This document shows positions 44,150-54,346 of a stretch of 64,000 nt of DNA, piece by piece (positions within the stretch are counted from its first letter, which is position 1; each line of letters opens with the position of its first letter). This stretch comes from Alkalimarinus alittae (lineage in GTDB: Bacteria; Pseudomonadota; Gammaproteobacteria; Pseudomonadales; Oleiphilaceae), in assembly GCF_026016465.1 (NCBI RefSeq), contig NZ_CP100390.1:3971078-4035077 (forward strand). The letters are read 5' to 3'. The notes beneath the pieces were generated by a model, which was not told the DNA's origin, made no database searches, and was given only the letters and a program-made list of their open reading frames with translations. Position numbers and translations under genes: made by a program.

Positions 44150-45184
44150 TTAAAAGTTCTCAGGCATTTTAGCTTTTTCACGTGCTGCTTCGCGGGAAAT
44201 AATACCTTTCTGAAGCAGGTTGGTTAAGCACTGATCGAGTGTCTGCATACCCAACTGTGCACCTGTTTGTATTGCAGAATACATCTGAGCGACTTTGTCT
44301 TCTCGAATCAAGTTTCTGATCGCCGGGGTACCAATCATGATTTCATGCGCGGCGACTCGGCCTCCGCCCACTTTCTTCATTAACGTTTGTGATATTACGG
44401 CCTGCAATGACTCGGATAACATCGACCGAACCATCGCCTTTTCATTGGCGGGGAATACATCAACCACACGGTCAATTGTTTTTGCTGCAGAGGTGGTGTG
44501 CAAGGTACCAAATACTAAGTGACCCGTTTCTGCTGCCGTCAATGCAAGACGAATGGTTTCAAGGTCTCGAAGCTCGCCCACCAGAATGATATCGGGATCT
44601 TCACGAAGCGCTGAACGAAGGGCTTCGTTAAACCCTAGCGTGTCACGGTGCACTTCTCGCTGGTTAACCAAACACTTCTTACTCTCGTGAACAAATTCTA
44701 TCGGGTCTTCAATGGTCAGAATGTGGTCATAGCGATTATCATTAATAAAATCGACCATCGCTGCAAGGGTCGTTGATTTACCCGAACCGGTTGGCCCTGT
44801 GACTAACACAAGCCCACGAGGTACCGCAGCAACATCTTTAAATACCTGCCCCATACCCAAATCTTCCATGGTTAAGACCTTGGACGGGATGGTACGAAAT
44901 ACCGCGCCAGCACCACGATTTTGGTTGAATGCGTTAACACGGAATCGAGCAACACCAGGAACCTCAAACGAGAAATCTGTTTCTAGGAATTCTTCAAAGT
45001 CCTTTCGCTGTTTGTCGTTCATGATGTCATAAATCAGTGCATGCACTTCTTTATGTTCCATCGCTGGTAAGTTGATGCGGCGTACATCCCCATCAACACG
45101 AATCATTGGAGGAAGCCCAGCCGAGAGGTGTAAATCAGAGGCGCCTTGTTTGGCAGAAAACGCTAATAGTTCCGTAATATCCAT
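44150..45184 (-). CDS. pilT: Type IV pilus retraction ATPase PilT
   Basis: The 344-aa hexameric ATPase depolymerises pili for twitching and DNA uptake. Walker A GPTGSGKSTT, Walker B DPDIILVGELRD, and the characteristic C-terminal AIRNLIRE motif are present. It is divergent from yggS, the usual order in pseudomonads. Confidence 0.97.
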   Translation of the reverse strand: MDITELLAFSAKQGASDLHLSAGLPPMIRVDGDVRRINLPAMEHKEVHALIYDIMNDKQRKDFEEFLETDFSFEVPGVARFRVNAFNQNRGAGAVFRTIPSKVLTMEDLGMGQVFKDVAAVPRGLVLVTGPTGSGKSTTLAAMVDFINDNRYDHILTIEDPIEFVHESKKCLVNQREVHRDTLGFNEALRSALREDPDIILVGELRDLETIRLALTAAETGHLVFGTLHTTSAAKTIDRVVDVFPANEKAMVRSMLSESLQAVISQTLMKKVGGGRVAAHEIMIGTPAIRNLIREDKVAQMYSAIQTGAQLGMQTLDQCLTNLLQKGIISREAAREKAKMPENF

Positions 45185-45387
45185 GAATATCCCCGATGGA
45201 TTTATAATACTTAATTATAAGTTTGAAGGTCGTAATCGATAGTATTGTATTGAGTATAGAAGAGTTATTTGCTCAAATGCCCTTAGGTTCTAATAAATTA
45301 AGCGAATTTACAATGTTAACTCTGCTGAATAAGCCTGTAAGCGGCTATCAGCTCAACGATTCTCACCCTATCTCATTGAATAACATA

Positions 45388-46101
45388 ATGATCAGCATAG
45401 CAGACAACGTAAAAAACGTAAGCCAGCGCATACAAAAAGCAACAAAATTAGCCTCTAGGGATGAAAAAAGTGTTCAGTTGCTGGCTGTAAGCAAAACACG
45501 AGGCCCAGAAGAGCTCAAAATGGCGATTCAATCAGGCTTAACTCAGTTTGGCGAGAACTATCTTCAAGAAGCCCTGGTTAAGATAGAAGCATTACAAGAA
45601 TTTCCGCTTGTTTGGCATTTCATAGGGCCGATTCAATCCAATAAAACCCGTGCTATTGCTGAACATTTTGACTGGGTACACAGTGTAGACCGACTAAAAG
45701 TAGCCCAGCGGCTTAGTACACAGCGCCCTAGCCATAAAGAGCCACTTAATGTCTGCATTCAAGTTAACATCAATGACGAAAACGCCAAGTCAGGCATTCC
45801 TCTCAGTGAAATAGATGCGCTAAGTGAGGCTATTTCGAAACTGCCTAACCTTGAGTTAAAGGGGTTAATGACGATACCGGCATCATCTCAAAGCGAGAGC
45901 GACCTACGAAATAGTTTCAAGCAGATGTCAGCGGCATTTGAGCGTTTAAAACAACGACACCCCAGTGTCGATACACTATCGATGGGCATGTCGGGTGATA
46001 TAGAAATAGCCATAGAAGAAGGCTCTACACTGGTAAGGGTTGGCACGGCGCTTTTTGGCGCTAGAGCTATCCCTACTGAAAAAAATACAGAAAATAACTG
46101 A
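45388..46101 (+). CDS. yggS: Pyridoxal phosphate homeostasis protein YggS
   Basis: YggS binds PLP without known catalysis and keeps its level balanced. The ATG at 45388 (MISIADNVKNVSQRI) gives 237 aa, the normal size; the frame is open 165 nt further upstream, but that part is not like the family. The PLP-lysine region LLAVSKTRGPEEL and the motifs WHFIGPIQSNK and SMGMSGDIEIAIEEGSTLVR are present. Confidence 0.93.
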   Translation: MISIADNVKNVSQRIQKATKLASRDEKSVQLLAVSKTRGPEELKMAIQSGLTQFGENYLQEALVKIEALQEFPLVWHFIGPIQSNKTRAIAEHFDWVHSVDRLKVAQRLSTQRPSHKEPLNVCIQVNINDENAKSGIPLSEIDALSEAISKLPNLELKGLMTIPASSQSESDLRNSFKQMSAAFERLKQRHPSVDTLSMGMSGDIEIAIEEGSTLVRVGTALFGARAIPTEKNTENN

Positions 46102-46169
46102 CATAACCTTGTATTTCGCACAGACAAGACTCATTTAAAAAAACAATGACAGCACAACTGGAGATTTAA

Positions 46170-47000
46170 GTGGACAAGAAACCCCATATCGTTTTTATCG
46201 GCGCAGGAAACATGGCCAGCAGCATCATTGGCGGCCTCGTAGCAAGCGGCTACCCTGCTTCGCTTATCTCCGCCAGCGCCCCCAGCCAAGAACACTTAGA
46301 TGCGTTATCGACAAAATATCAGATCAATACCACGCAAAACAACCACTCAGTAGCAGCTGAAGCGGACATCTTAGTATTAGCTGTTAAGCCTCAGATTTTA
46401 CAAGCCGTTTGTACAGATCTAGCCTCACCTTTAAACGATAAAAACCCGCTGATTATTTCAATTGCCGCGGGAGTCGAAACACCCCATATAGAACAATGGC
46501 TAGGCAAGACATTGCCCATTATTCGATGCATGCCGAACACCCCAGCGCTCGTTTCTCAAGGCGCTTCAGGCCTATTCGCAAACGCCCAAGTGAGTGCAGA
46601 ACAACGACAGCAAGCAGACGAGATATTTCAGTCCATCGGCGTTACCCAATGGATCACCCTAGAAGACCAAATGCACGGAATTACAGCACTGTCTGGTAGC
46701 GGGCCTGCGTATTTTTTCTTGATGATGGAAGCGTTAGAAGACGCCGCAGTAAAAACCGGCATCCCTCGAGAAACCGCTCGAAAGCTTGGCATTCAAACCG
46801 TATTAGGTGCCGCGGAAATGGCAAAGCAAAGCGAGCTTGAACCTGCACAGTTAAAACGCAATGTAATGTCGCCTGGCGGCACGACAGAGCGAGCGATTCA
46901 GAGCTTTGAAGATGGCGGCATACGCGCTATTTTTGCTACTGCCGTGAGTGCCGCAGCTAATCGCTCAAAAGAGCTTGCGGAACTTTTAGGAAAGCAATAA
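46170..47000 (+). CDS. proC: Pyrroline-5-carboxylate reductase
   Basis: The enzyme makes proline from P5C. It starts at GTG (GGAG 6 nt upstream) and is 276 aa. The Rossmann motif FIGAGNMASSIIGGL, the segment IRCMPNTPALV and the C-terminal MSPGGTTERAIQSFE are diagnostic. It is in line with yggS and yggT. Confidence 0.96.
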   Translation: MDKKPHIVFIGAGNMASSIIGGLVASGYPASLISASAPSQEHLDALSTKYQINTTQNNHSVAAEADILVLAVKPQILQAVCTDLASPLNDKNPLIISIAAGVETPHIEQWLGKTLPIIRCMPNTPALVSQGASGLFANAQVSAEQRQQADEIFQSIGVTQWITLEDQMHGITALSGSGPAYFFLMMEALEDAAVKTGIPRETARKLGIQTVLGAAEMAKQSELEPAQLKRNVMSPGGTTERAIQSFEDGGIRAIFATAVSAAANRSKELAELLGKQ

Positions 47001-47088
47001 TGTATTGTGTCGTTTAGTGCGAAGCATATGATTACTGTCTTAAGATGATTCGCTTCGCTAATAAAACAGCCTACACCGGAGTTAAATA

Positions 47089-47676
47089 ATGGATTCTCTT
47101 TTTTCTGAGATTGGCCTAATGTTCATCAACCTGATTTTTGGCCTATATCTATTGCTAATACTGTTACGCTTTCTATTTCAATTAGTTCGCGCCGACTTCT
47201 ACAACCCTATCTCTCAGTTTATTTTAAAAGCCACTAACCCGTTGCTAATGCCCATTAGACGAGTGGTGCCAGGCATTAGAAGCGTCGACACCTCTAGCCT
47301 CATACTCGCCTTAGCAGTACAAATGCTTGGCGCGTTATTAGCTATTCTAATCGCAGGGGACGCCATTGACCCGATCAAACTCGTCCTGTGGTCAGTCCTT
47401 CTCATCGCCAATCTGATCCTTCAGATCTATTTCTTCAGCCTGATCATTACGGTCATCGTGAGCTGGATTGCACCACAAAGCCAAAACCCTGCTATTGCCT
47501 TAATACATCAGCTACTAGCACCGGTTACTAACCCTATTCGCAAGATGCTTCCCGATATGGGCGGCATTGATATCTCACCGATTTTTTTATTTTTCGCCAT
47601 CATGGTACTTAAGAAAATCCTATTATCGTTTATGGCAGCCTCTTACCTTCCAATGACATTAGCGATGTTCATCTAA
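47089..47676 (+). CDS. yggT: YggT family membrane protein
   Basis: The 195-aa protein has two YggT repeats, each with membrane helices and the motif FYNPISQFILKATNPLLMPIRR or QNPAIALIHQLLAPVTNPIRK. The family is linked to cell shape and osmotic stress but is not well defined. It follows proC as in most gammaproteobacteria. Confidence 0.93.
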   Translation: MDSLFSEIGLMFINLIFGLYLLLILLRFLFQLVRADFYNPISQFILKATNPLLMPIRRVVPGIRSVDTSSLILALAVQMLGALLAILIAGDAIDPIKLVLWSVLLIANLILQIYFFSLIITVIVSWIAPQSQNPAIALIHQLLAPVTNPIRKMLPDMGGIDISPIFLFFAIMVLKKILLSFMAASYLPMTLAMFI

Positions 47677-47850
47677 TACGCGCCAACCATTCGGTGTGTA
47701 TCTTTTTAAGATACGCACTGAAAATTATCCTTATATTCAAAAAACATCTTAAATAACAACTTTTTACATAAAACAACATCTTTCAATTATAAACGCACAA
47801 TAGTGCTAAGTAACTGAATACTATAATATTAACCATCGATCCGCCTCCCC

Positions 47851-49956
47851 ATGTCGGTTCCTTCAAACGAATACAACGCTCATTTCTCATATTTGCCCCA
47901 AGACTATTTCAAAAACTCTTTCTATAATCATGAGATAGCAACACTCAGTTCAATTAATGAACAGGTTAATTCAATTTTCGGGGATTCAAGCATGAGTACA
48001 GGCAGCCTTTCACACCAGGTAGAAGCCTATTATGGTTGGAAAAATAATTTAATTCGTGAGCTAGCTAGATACCAAGACTGGCTTCAGAGCAACGAACTCT
48101 ATTCGGGCGACATTGAAAATCGTCTTAATAGAGGCATTAAATTGCTTAAAGAGGATGAACTCACGCTAGCCTTTGTAGGCGAGTACTCCCGCGGAAAAAC
48201 CGAACTGATTAATGCACTCTTTTTCTCAGAGTTTGGGCAGCGTATGTTGCCGTCTCAGGCGGGGCGTACCACCATGTGCCCTACCGAAGTATTTTATGAC
48301 CGAGAAAGCGGCACTAACTATTTATCGTTATTGCCCATCGAAACCCGTAAAGAAGAATCAACCCTTGCACAGTTAGCCAAGCAGCCTGAAAAATGGACGA
48401 CCATCAAGCTGGATATGTCATCTCCGGCCGCGATGAAGCTTAACCTTGATGAAGTGGCAAAAACACACAGCGTCAGCGTTGAAGAAGCTAAGCGTCTTGG
48501 GTTTCACGAAAGTATGCTTGATCACGACCCGCTCAATAGTGATAAGGTTATTATCCCTGCTTGGCGTCACGCAAAAATCAGCATGAAAAACCCGCTACTA
48601 GAACGCGGACTACGAATACTCGACACACCTGGTCTAAACGCACTGGGCTCTGAGCCAGAACTCACCATTAGCATGATCCCAAACGCGCATGCCGTAATTT
48701 TTCTTTTAAGTGCAGACACGGGCGTTACTGCAAGCGACCTGACCATTTGGAAAGACTACATTACCACCGACAATGCTGACCACAGCGCAGGTCGATTTGC
48801 AGTATTAAACAAAATTGATGTTCTTTGGGATGACCTCCAAGGTGAAGAATACGTACAGCAGTCGATCAAGAAAGTTCAACAATACACCGCCGACCACCTT
48901 GGCATGCCCGTTAACGATGTACTCCCGTTATCAGCTAAACAAGCATTAATTGGCAAAGTGAAAGGCAACCCTGAGCTTTACGAAAAAAGCGCGCTTCCTC
49001 AATTAGAAAAACTCATCAGCGAACGTATTCTTGCTGAAAAAGAGCAACTTATTACCAAAACGCTGCTTAATGACATCTTGGGTATGCTACAGAATAGCCA
49101 AGCGATATTATCGGCTCGCGTGCAGGCATTATCAGACCAGTTAGAAGAGTATAAAGATAAAGGCGTTAGCAAAGAGCTGATGCAAAACCTGACTGAAAAA
49201 ACTCAAAAAGATTACGATTTTTATTACAAAAAGCTGATAACCCTACGCTCAAGCCGGCGACTAATGAAATCTCAGGGCGAAATCCTTCAAAACCTAGTAT
49301 CTGAAGAGCGACTAGAAGAAAGAGTTCAAAAAACCCGCGACAACATGAAAGATAGTTGGACCACCATCGGTATGAACCGTGAAATGGGCAAGCTTTTCGA
49401 TTTCATTGACCATGATCTTAACAACTTATCCAGCGAAGCTAGGTTGGCAGAGAAAATGGTACTGTCTATTTACAAGCGGTACACCACAGATACTCGCGCA
49501 CAGCACTTGCATCCTAAGCCTTTTGCAACTGCCAAACATGTTCGGGCATTACGAGAGTTAAAGAAAAAAGCCACCAGTTTCCGTCGAGACCCTCGTAATA
49601 TCATGACGGAACAGACGCTACTGATAAAACGCTTCTTCGATACCTTAGTAGGCGAGGCAAGGCTGATTCACAACCGAATATTGAACGAAACCATCACATG
49701 GCCAGATGAAGCATTGCTTCCGATCATGCAATATACGTTAGAACAGAAACAGCTTCTTGAGCATCAAATTCGACGAATAAAAGCGCTATCACGCAACAAT
49801 AAAGATGCTCGCTCTCAGCGTGAACAACTCAAGACAATGATTAATGAAAATCAAAAACAATTAATGATTGCTGAGAGTATTCAGCGACACATTCGAAAAC
49901 CTGCACCCTTACAGTTGCAACAAAAAGTAGTCAAACTAGCAGGTTACGCGGGATAG
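47851..49956 (+). CDS. Dynamin-like GTPase
   Basis: The 701-aa protein carries a dynamin-family GTPase domain: G1 FVGEYSRGKTELINALF (about residue 110), a G2 threonine in RTTMCPTEV, G3 LDTPGLN, and G4 LNKID. The rest is helical and coiled (about 390-500 and 640-700), without an obvious transmembrane pair. Bacterial dynamin-like proteins remodel or repair membranes and some aid phage defence. It separates yggT from metX, genes that are usually adjacent; 170 bp of AT-rich DNA precedes it. Its partner, if any, is not visible here. Confidence 0.85.
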   Translation: MSVPSNEYNAHFSYLPQDYFKNSFYNHEIATLSSINEQVNSIFGDSSMSTGSLSHQVEAYYGWKNNLIRELARYQDWLQSNELYSGDIENRLNRGIKLLKEDELTLAFVGEYSRGKTELINALFFSEFGQRMLPSQAGRTTMCPTEVFYDRESGTNYLSLLPIETRKEESTLAQLAKQPEKWTTIKLDMSSPAAMKLNLDEVAKTHSVSVEEAKRLGFHESMLDHDPLNSDKVIIPAWRHAKISMKNPLLERGLRILDTPGLNALGSEPELTISMIPNAHAVIFLLSADTGVTASDLTIWKDYITTDNADHSAGRFAVLNKIDVLWDDLQGEEYVQQSIKKVQQYTADHLGMPVNDVLPLSAKQALIGKVKGNPELYEKSALPQLEKLISERILAEKEQLITKTLLNDILGMLQNSQAILSARVQALSDQLEEYKDKGVSKELMQNLTEKTQKDYDFYYKKLITLRSSRRLMKSQGEILQNLVSEERLEERVQKTRDNMKDSWTTIGMNREMGKLFDFIDHDLNNLSSEARLAEKMVLSIYKRYTTDTRAQHLHPKPFATAKHVRALRELKKKATSFRRDPRNIMTEQTLLIKRFFDTLVGEARLIHNRILNETITWPDEALLPIMQYTLEQKQLLEHQIRRIKALSRNNKDARSQREQLKTMINENQKQLMIAESIQRHIRKPAPLQLQQKVVKLAGYAG

Positions 49957-50000
49957 CTAAGCATTAATGACACGCTGTGTTGGCGTCACTAGCTCGATAC

Positions 50001-50045
50001 GGACGTTGGTAGCCTCGGCATTTGTCGGGTTAAAAACCGACGTCC
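50001..50045 (+). promoter_or_regulatory. Possible structured leader upstream of metX
   Basis: GGACGTTGG (50001-50009) can pair with CCGACGTCC (50037-50045), while GTCGG (50024-50028) can pair with the same CCGAC. The two foldings exclude each other, as in attenuators or riboswitches. It does not match any SAM riboswitch consensus I know. Confidence 0.3.
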
Positions 50046-50147
50046 AGAAGAGATTCTACCCATCACTGGGCACTTTCCCCTTGCCTCTTACAACGGCTTA
50101 GCTTTACACTGCCCTTCCACTGTTATTAACACATTCAGTAAGAGCCA

Positions 50148-51290
50148 ATGCCCGAAACACTCCCGATAGATTCAGTCGGTCTGGTGACTCCCCAGACGTT
50201 ACATTTTGACCAGCCGCTAACACTTCAGTGTGGCAAGGTGCTGCCCGAGTATGATCTTGTTTATGAGACGTACGGTGAGCTTAATAGCACTGCCAGCAAC
50301 GCAATCCTTATTTGCCATGCGTTGAGTGGGCACCACCATGCAGCAGGTTACCACTCAGCGTCGGAAAAAAAGCCTGGCTGGTGGGATAGTTGTATTGGCC
50401 CCGGTAAGCCAATTGATACTTCTCGCTTCTTTGTCGTTAGCCTTAACAACTTAGGCGGCTGTCATGGCAGCACTGGGCCGACCAGTATCAACCCGCTCAC
50501 AAATACCCAGTATGGCCCTGATTTTCCGGTTGTTACCGTTAAAGATTGGATAATTAGCCAAGCTCGCCTAGCTGACAAATTAGGCATCACCACTTGGGCA
50601 GCCGTTATCGGCGGAAGCCTAGGCGGTATGCAAGCATTACAATGGTCTATTGATTACCCTGAGCGCATCAAAAATGCGGTCATTATTGCTTCAACACCCA
50701 AGCTCACGGCACAAAATATCGCCTTTAATGAAGTCGCTCGAAAAGCCATCACGTCTGACCCGGCTTTTCATGATGGACGTTATTTTGAGCATGACACGAT
50801 TCCTCAGAAAGGACTCATGCTTGCGCGAATGGTCGGCCATATTACCTACCTTTCCGATGCAGCTATGGGCGAGAAGTTTGGTCGAGACATGCGCAATAAA
50901 GCCTTTAAGTTTGGCTATGATGTAGAGTTTGAAGTCGAAAGTTACCTGAATTACCAAGGTGAACGTTTTTCTGAAAACTTTGATGCGAATACGTATCTGC
51001 TCATGACCCGCGCATTGGACTATTTTGACCCGGCTAAAGAATACGATGGACTACTAGAGAACGCCCTTAAAAAAGCCCTCTGTAAGTTTATGGTAATCTC
51101 ATTCAGTACAGACTGGCGTTTTTCGCCTGAGCGTTCAGAAATTTTGGTTGATGAACTCATTAAAGCCGATAAACACGTTAGCTACACTGAAATTGACGCC
51201 CCTCATGGGCATGATGCATTCCTGATACCGACACCTCGATATATGGATGTATTTAGCGCTTTCATGAACCGTGTAGCCAAGGAAATTTAA
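50148..51290 (+). CDS. metX: Homoserine O-acyltransferase MetX
   Basis: The 380-aa alpha/beta hydrolase activates homoserine for methionine synthesis. The nucleophile motif [12 protein letters not shown], the [11 protein letters not shown] loop and the catalytic [10 protein letters not shown] are intact. Whether it uses succinyl- or acetyl-CoA cannot be decided by eye; related gammaproteobacterial enzymes mostly use succinyl-CoA. metW begins 2 bp after the stop. Confidence 0.95.
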   Translation: MPETLPIDSVGLVTPQTLHFDQPLTLQCGKVLPEYDLVYETYGELNSTASNAILICHALSGHHHAAGYHSASEKKPGWWDSCIGPGKPIDTSRFFVVSLNNLGGCHGSTGPTSINPLTNTQYGPDFPVVTVKDWIISQARLADKLGITTWAAVIGGSLGGMQALQWSIDYPERIKNAVIIASTPKLTAQNIAFNEVARKAITSDPAFHDGRYFEHDTIPQKGLMLARMVGHITYLSDAAMGEKFGRDMRNKAFKFGYDVEFEVESYLNYQGERFSENFDANTYLLMTRALDYFDPAKEYDGLLENALKKALCKFMVISFSTDWRFSPERSEILVDELIKADKHVSYTEIDAPHGHDAFLIPTPRYMDVFSAFMNRVAKEI

Positions 51291-51292
51291 TA

Positions 51293-51886
51293 ATGCGTGC
51301 TGATTTAAAAATAATCGAACAATGGGTCAAACCCGAATCACATGTACTTGATGTAGGCTGCGGTGACGGTACACTGCTGCAGCACCTTCAAGAAAACAAA
51401 CAAGTAAAAGGCTACGGACTCGAGATTAGCGGGACCAACATCACTAGCTGTATAGACAAAGGCGTTAACGTACTAGAACAAAACGTAGACGTTAAAGGGC
51501 TATCCAACTTTGAGGATAACCGTTTCGATACCGTTATTATGACACAAGCTCTTCAAGCCCTTCGCCAACCGGATATCATGCTCGATGAAATGCTTCGCTT
51601 AGGTAAAGAGTGTATTGTGACGTTCCCTAACTTTGCCTACTGGAGAACACGGTTTTATCTATTACGCAAAGGCAGAATGCCAATGTCCAAAGCATTGCCC
51701 TATACTTGGTATAACACGCCCAATATTCATTTATGTACCTTTAAAGACTTTGAGGCGCTATGTGTTCAAAAGAACATTCATATTCTTGACCGAACAGTGG
51801 TAGATAAAGAGCATCAAGACCGTTGGTTTATTCATATGTGGCCTAATATGCTAGGGGAAATCGCAATATACCGCGTCACCCGTTAA
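51293..51886 (+). CDS. metW: Methionine biosynthesis protein MetW
   Basis: The 197-aa SAM-dependent methyltransferase-like protein has the motif VLDVGCGDGTLLQHL and the family end IALYRV-type IAIYRVTR. It is translationally linked to metX and is known to activate or partner MetX in pseudomonad-type pathways. Confidence 0.95.
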   Translation: MRADLKIIEQWVKPESHVLDVGCGDGTLLQHLQENKQVKGYGLEISGTNITSCIDKGVNVLEQNVDVKGLSNFEDNRFDTVIMTQALQALRQPDIMLDEMLRLGKECIVTFPNFAYWRTRFYLLRKGRMPMSKALPYTWYNTPNIHLCTFKDFEALCVQKNIHILDRTVVDKEHQDRWFIHMWPNMLGEIAIYRVTR

Positions 51887-51915
51887 CACCCGCAATCTAC
51901 AACCTAGGAGGCGCA

Positions 51916-52437
51916 ATGTTTACTTCACTCTCGACTCACCCATCTAAACTACAAGACCTGAATCTAATGATTATGTTTACGCTACGTCGTTCTTTTAACG
52001 TTTTTGCAATACTAATTTCGTTATTGTTACTCGCAAGCCAATCGGTATATGCCGAACAAAAAGAAAGCTTCGGTAATTACGAAGTTCACTATAGCGCCTT
52101 TGCCAGTACGTTTTTGACCCCAGAAGTTGCCAAACAATATGACATCGTTCGTAGTCGAGCCGTTGGGGTGATTAATATCAGTGTACTGAAAAAAACAGAT
52201 TCAGGCTCATTTGAGCCCGTTGCAGCACATGTTGAAGGTGTCATGGCCAATGACATTCAACAGCAAAAACACTTAGGGTTTCGAAGAATAAAAGAAGGGA
52301 AAGCCATCTACTTTATTTCTGAAGTTCAGTATATGGAAGGTGAGGTGCTGTCATTTAATATCTCAGCAACACCCGAAGGCCAACAACAGCCATTAAAAAT
52401 GCGGTTTAGCCAGACCTTCTATAACGAAAAGAAATAA
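51916..52437 (+). CDS. DUF4426 family exported protein
   Basis: A strong AGGAGG lies 4 nt before the ATG, giving 173 aa; a signal-peptide-like segment (FNVFAILISLLLLASQSVYA) starts about 20 residues in, so an internal ATG near 51967 is possible. The mature part (FGNYEVHYSAFASTFLTPEV) is characteristic of DUF4426. It lies between metW and rdgB as in pseudomonads. The function is unknown. Confidence 0.85.
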   Translation: MFTSLSTHPSKLQDLNLMIMFTLRRSFNVFAILISLLLLASQSVYAEQKESFGNYEVHYSAFASTFLTPEVAKQYDIVRSRAVGVINISVLKKTDSGSFEPVAAHVEGVMANDIQQQKHLGFRRIKEGKAIYFISEVQYMEGEVLSFNISATPEGQQQPLKMRFSQTFYNEKK

Positions 52438-52465
52438 TTGATTCAGTAACGGGGAAGCAACAGCA

Positions 52466-53071
52466 ATGAAAGTGGTTCTGGCAAGCGGTAACAAAGGCAA
52501 ACTAAACGAGTTTAATCAACTTTTAGCCCCCTTAGATATCGAAGTAATTCCGCAATCTGAGTTTAACGTTACGTCAGTTGAAGAAACAGGGCTCACCTTT
52601 ATTGAGAATGCGATACTTAAAGCCCGATACGCAAGCAAAATGTCTGGGTTACCCGCCATTGCGGATGACTCAGGCCTAGAAGTCGATGCCTTACTCGGCT
52701 TACCCGGCATTTATTCCGCTCGTTACGCCGGTGAAGATTGCAACGATGCAGCGAATAACGAGAAACTACTACGAGAACTAACAGGCATTAAACCAGAAAA
52801 CCGCACAGCTAGATTCCAATGCGTTTTAGTCTATCTCGAACACCCTGCAGACCCTACACCTATTGTGTGCCAAGGTAGTTGGGAAGGCATCATTCTTGAA
52901 GCCCCTGCTGGCGATCAAGGTTTTGGTTATGATCCTTTATTTTGGGTCCCTTCAAAGCAGTGTGCATCAGCCGAACTTGATCGCGAAGAGAAAAACCGTC
53001 TTAGCCATAGAGGGAAGGCTTTGGGTAAGCTAATCAATAAGCTGACAGACGCACACCGCTTATCTAAATAG
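52466..53071 (+). CDS. rdgB: XTP/dITP pyrophosphatase
   Basis: The 201-aa enzyme removes non-canonical purine nucleotides. The family markers are VVLASGNKGKLNEF, FIENAILKAR, ADDSGLEVDAL, GFGYDPLFWVP and LSHRGKAL. It is in an operon with the flanking genes. Confidence 0.97.
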   Translation: MKVVLASGNKGKLNEFNQLLAPLDIEVIPQSEFNVTSVEETGLTFIENAILKARYASKMSGLPAIADDSGLEVDALLGLPGIYSARYAGEDCNDAANNEKLLRELTGIKPENRTARFQCVLVYLEHPADPTPIVCQGSWEGIILEAPAGDQGFGYDPLFWVPSKQCASAELDREEKNRLSHRGKALGKLINKLTDAHRLSK

Positions 53072-53084
53072 AAGATACATTGCC

Positions 53085-54230
53085 ATGCTTCAGCTAACTG
53101 AACTGCCACCACTTAGCCTGTATATCCATACGCCTTGGTGTATTCGAAAGTGCCCCTACTGTGATTTTAATTCTCACACGAGTAAACAGATACCCGAAGC
53201 GGCCTACCTCAAAGCCCTTCTTAACGACTTTGATAGTGAGCTCCCTTACATTCAAGGGCGGCCACTACGCTCTATATTTATAGGTGGCGGAACACCTAGC
53301 CTGCTATCACCTACATTTTATCGTTCATTGCTTGAGTACATTAACGCTAAAATAGACTGGGCTGAGGATATTGAAATCACTATGGAAGCCAATCCAGGCA
53401 CAGTCGAGCAAAAAAGTTTTGCCGGATACCGCGAAGCAGGTATTAACCGACTTTCACTAGGCGTTCAAAGCTTTGATGATAAAAAGCTAGAGGCACTGGG
53501 CAGAATACACGGGGGCACCGAAGCGCAGACAGCGATCAATATTGCCCGTCAAAGTGGTTTCGACAATTTTAATTTAGACCTTATGCACGGCCTACCCGGT
53601 CAGTCAGAGCAACAAGCATTGCTAGACCTTGAGACTGCGTTATCGTTTAAGCCGCCTCATTTATCTTGGTATCAATTAACGATCGAACCTAATACTGAGT
53701 TCTACAGTAGGCCTCCCACACTGCCAGAAGACGATGACCTATGGCAAATTCAAGAAGCAGGCCAGGCACTGCTTAAGCGCCACCACTTAATCCAGTATGA
53801 AGTGTCGGCTTATGCAACCAAAGGCCATCAAGCCAAGCACAACTTAAACTACTGGCGCTTTGGTGACTACTTAGGGATTGGTGCAGGCGCTCACGGAAAA
53901 GTAACCACCCTAGATCCATCAGGGTCTACCATTATGCGCTATCAAAAGACCCGTCAACCCGAGGCTTATCTCAATAGAATCGACAACTATAAAGCATCAA
54001 ATCAGATACTCGCAGCTGAGGACTTGCCGCTAGAATTTCTGATGAATGTCATGCGCCTTAACGAAGGTGTTTCTGAATCACTCTATACTGAATCTACCGG
54101 GCTATCGCTTCAATCATTAGAGCCCGCACTCTCTCAAGCCCGATTGGATAAATTAATTGAGCCAAGTCGATTAAAAGCGACAGAGAAAGGCCACCTTTTC
54201 CTAAATCAGCTGCTAGACCGATTCTTATAG
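53085..54230 (+). CDS. hemW: Haem chaperone HemW (radical SAM)
   Basis: The 381-aa protein has the radical SAM cluster motif CIRKCPYC (C19, C23, C26) after LYIHTPW, then GGGTPSLL and LGVQSFDD. HemW-type proteins bind haem and deliver it to respiratory enzymes; they were long misannotated as coproporphyrinogen oxidases. It closes the proC-to-hemW run. Confidence 0.94.
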   Translation: MLQLTELPPLSLYIHTPWCIRKCPYCDFNSHTSKQIPEAAYLKALLNDFDSELPYIQGRPLRSIFIGGGTPSLLSPTFYRSLLEYINAKIDWAEDIEITMEANPGTVEQKSFAGYREAGINRLSLGVQSFDDKKLEALGRIHGGTEAQTAINIARQSGFDNFNLDLMHGLPGQSEQQALLDLETALSFKPPHLSWYQLTIEPNTEFYSRPPTLPEDDDLWQIQEAGQALLKRHHLIQYEVSAYATKGHQAKHNLNYWRFGDYLGIGAGAHGKVTTLDPSGSTIMRYQKTRQPEAYLNRIDNYKASNQILAAEDLPLEFLMNVMRLNEGVSESLYTESTGLSLQSLEPALSQARLDKLIEPSRLKATEKGHLFLNQLLDRFL

Positions 54231-54346
54231 CCCTCAGTTCAATTTGGGCTATCACTCGCTAACTATTCTCGTTATAAAAAAAACAAGCTATAGTAAAAGT
54301 CGGTTCTCATAATTTTGCATATCGCAGTAAAGGAATAGCCTCCCCC

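Noticed and set aside
45223-45387. Extended N-terminus of YggS from 45223
   Set aside because: The extra 55 residues do not resemble the family; the ATG at 45388 gives the normal 237-aa protein. The start codon at 45223 is also a rare type.
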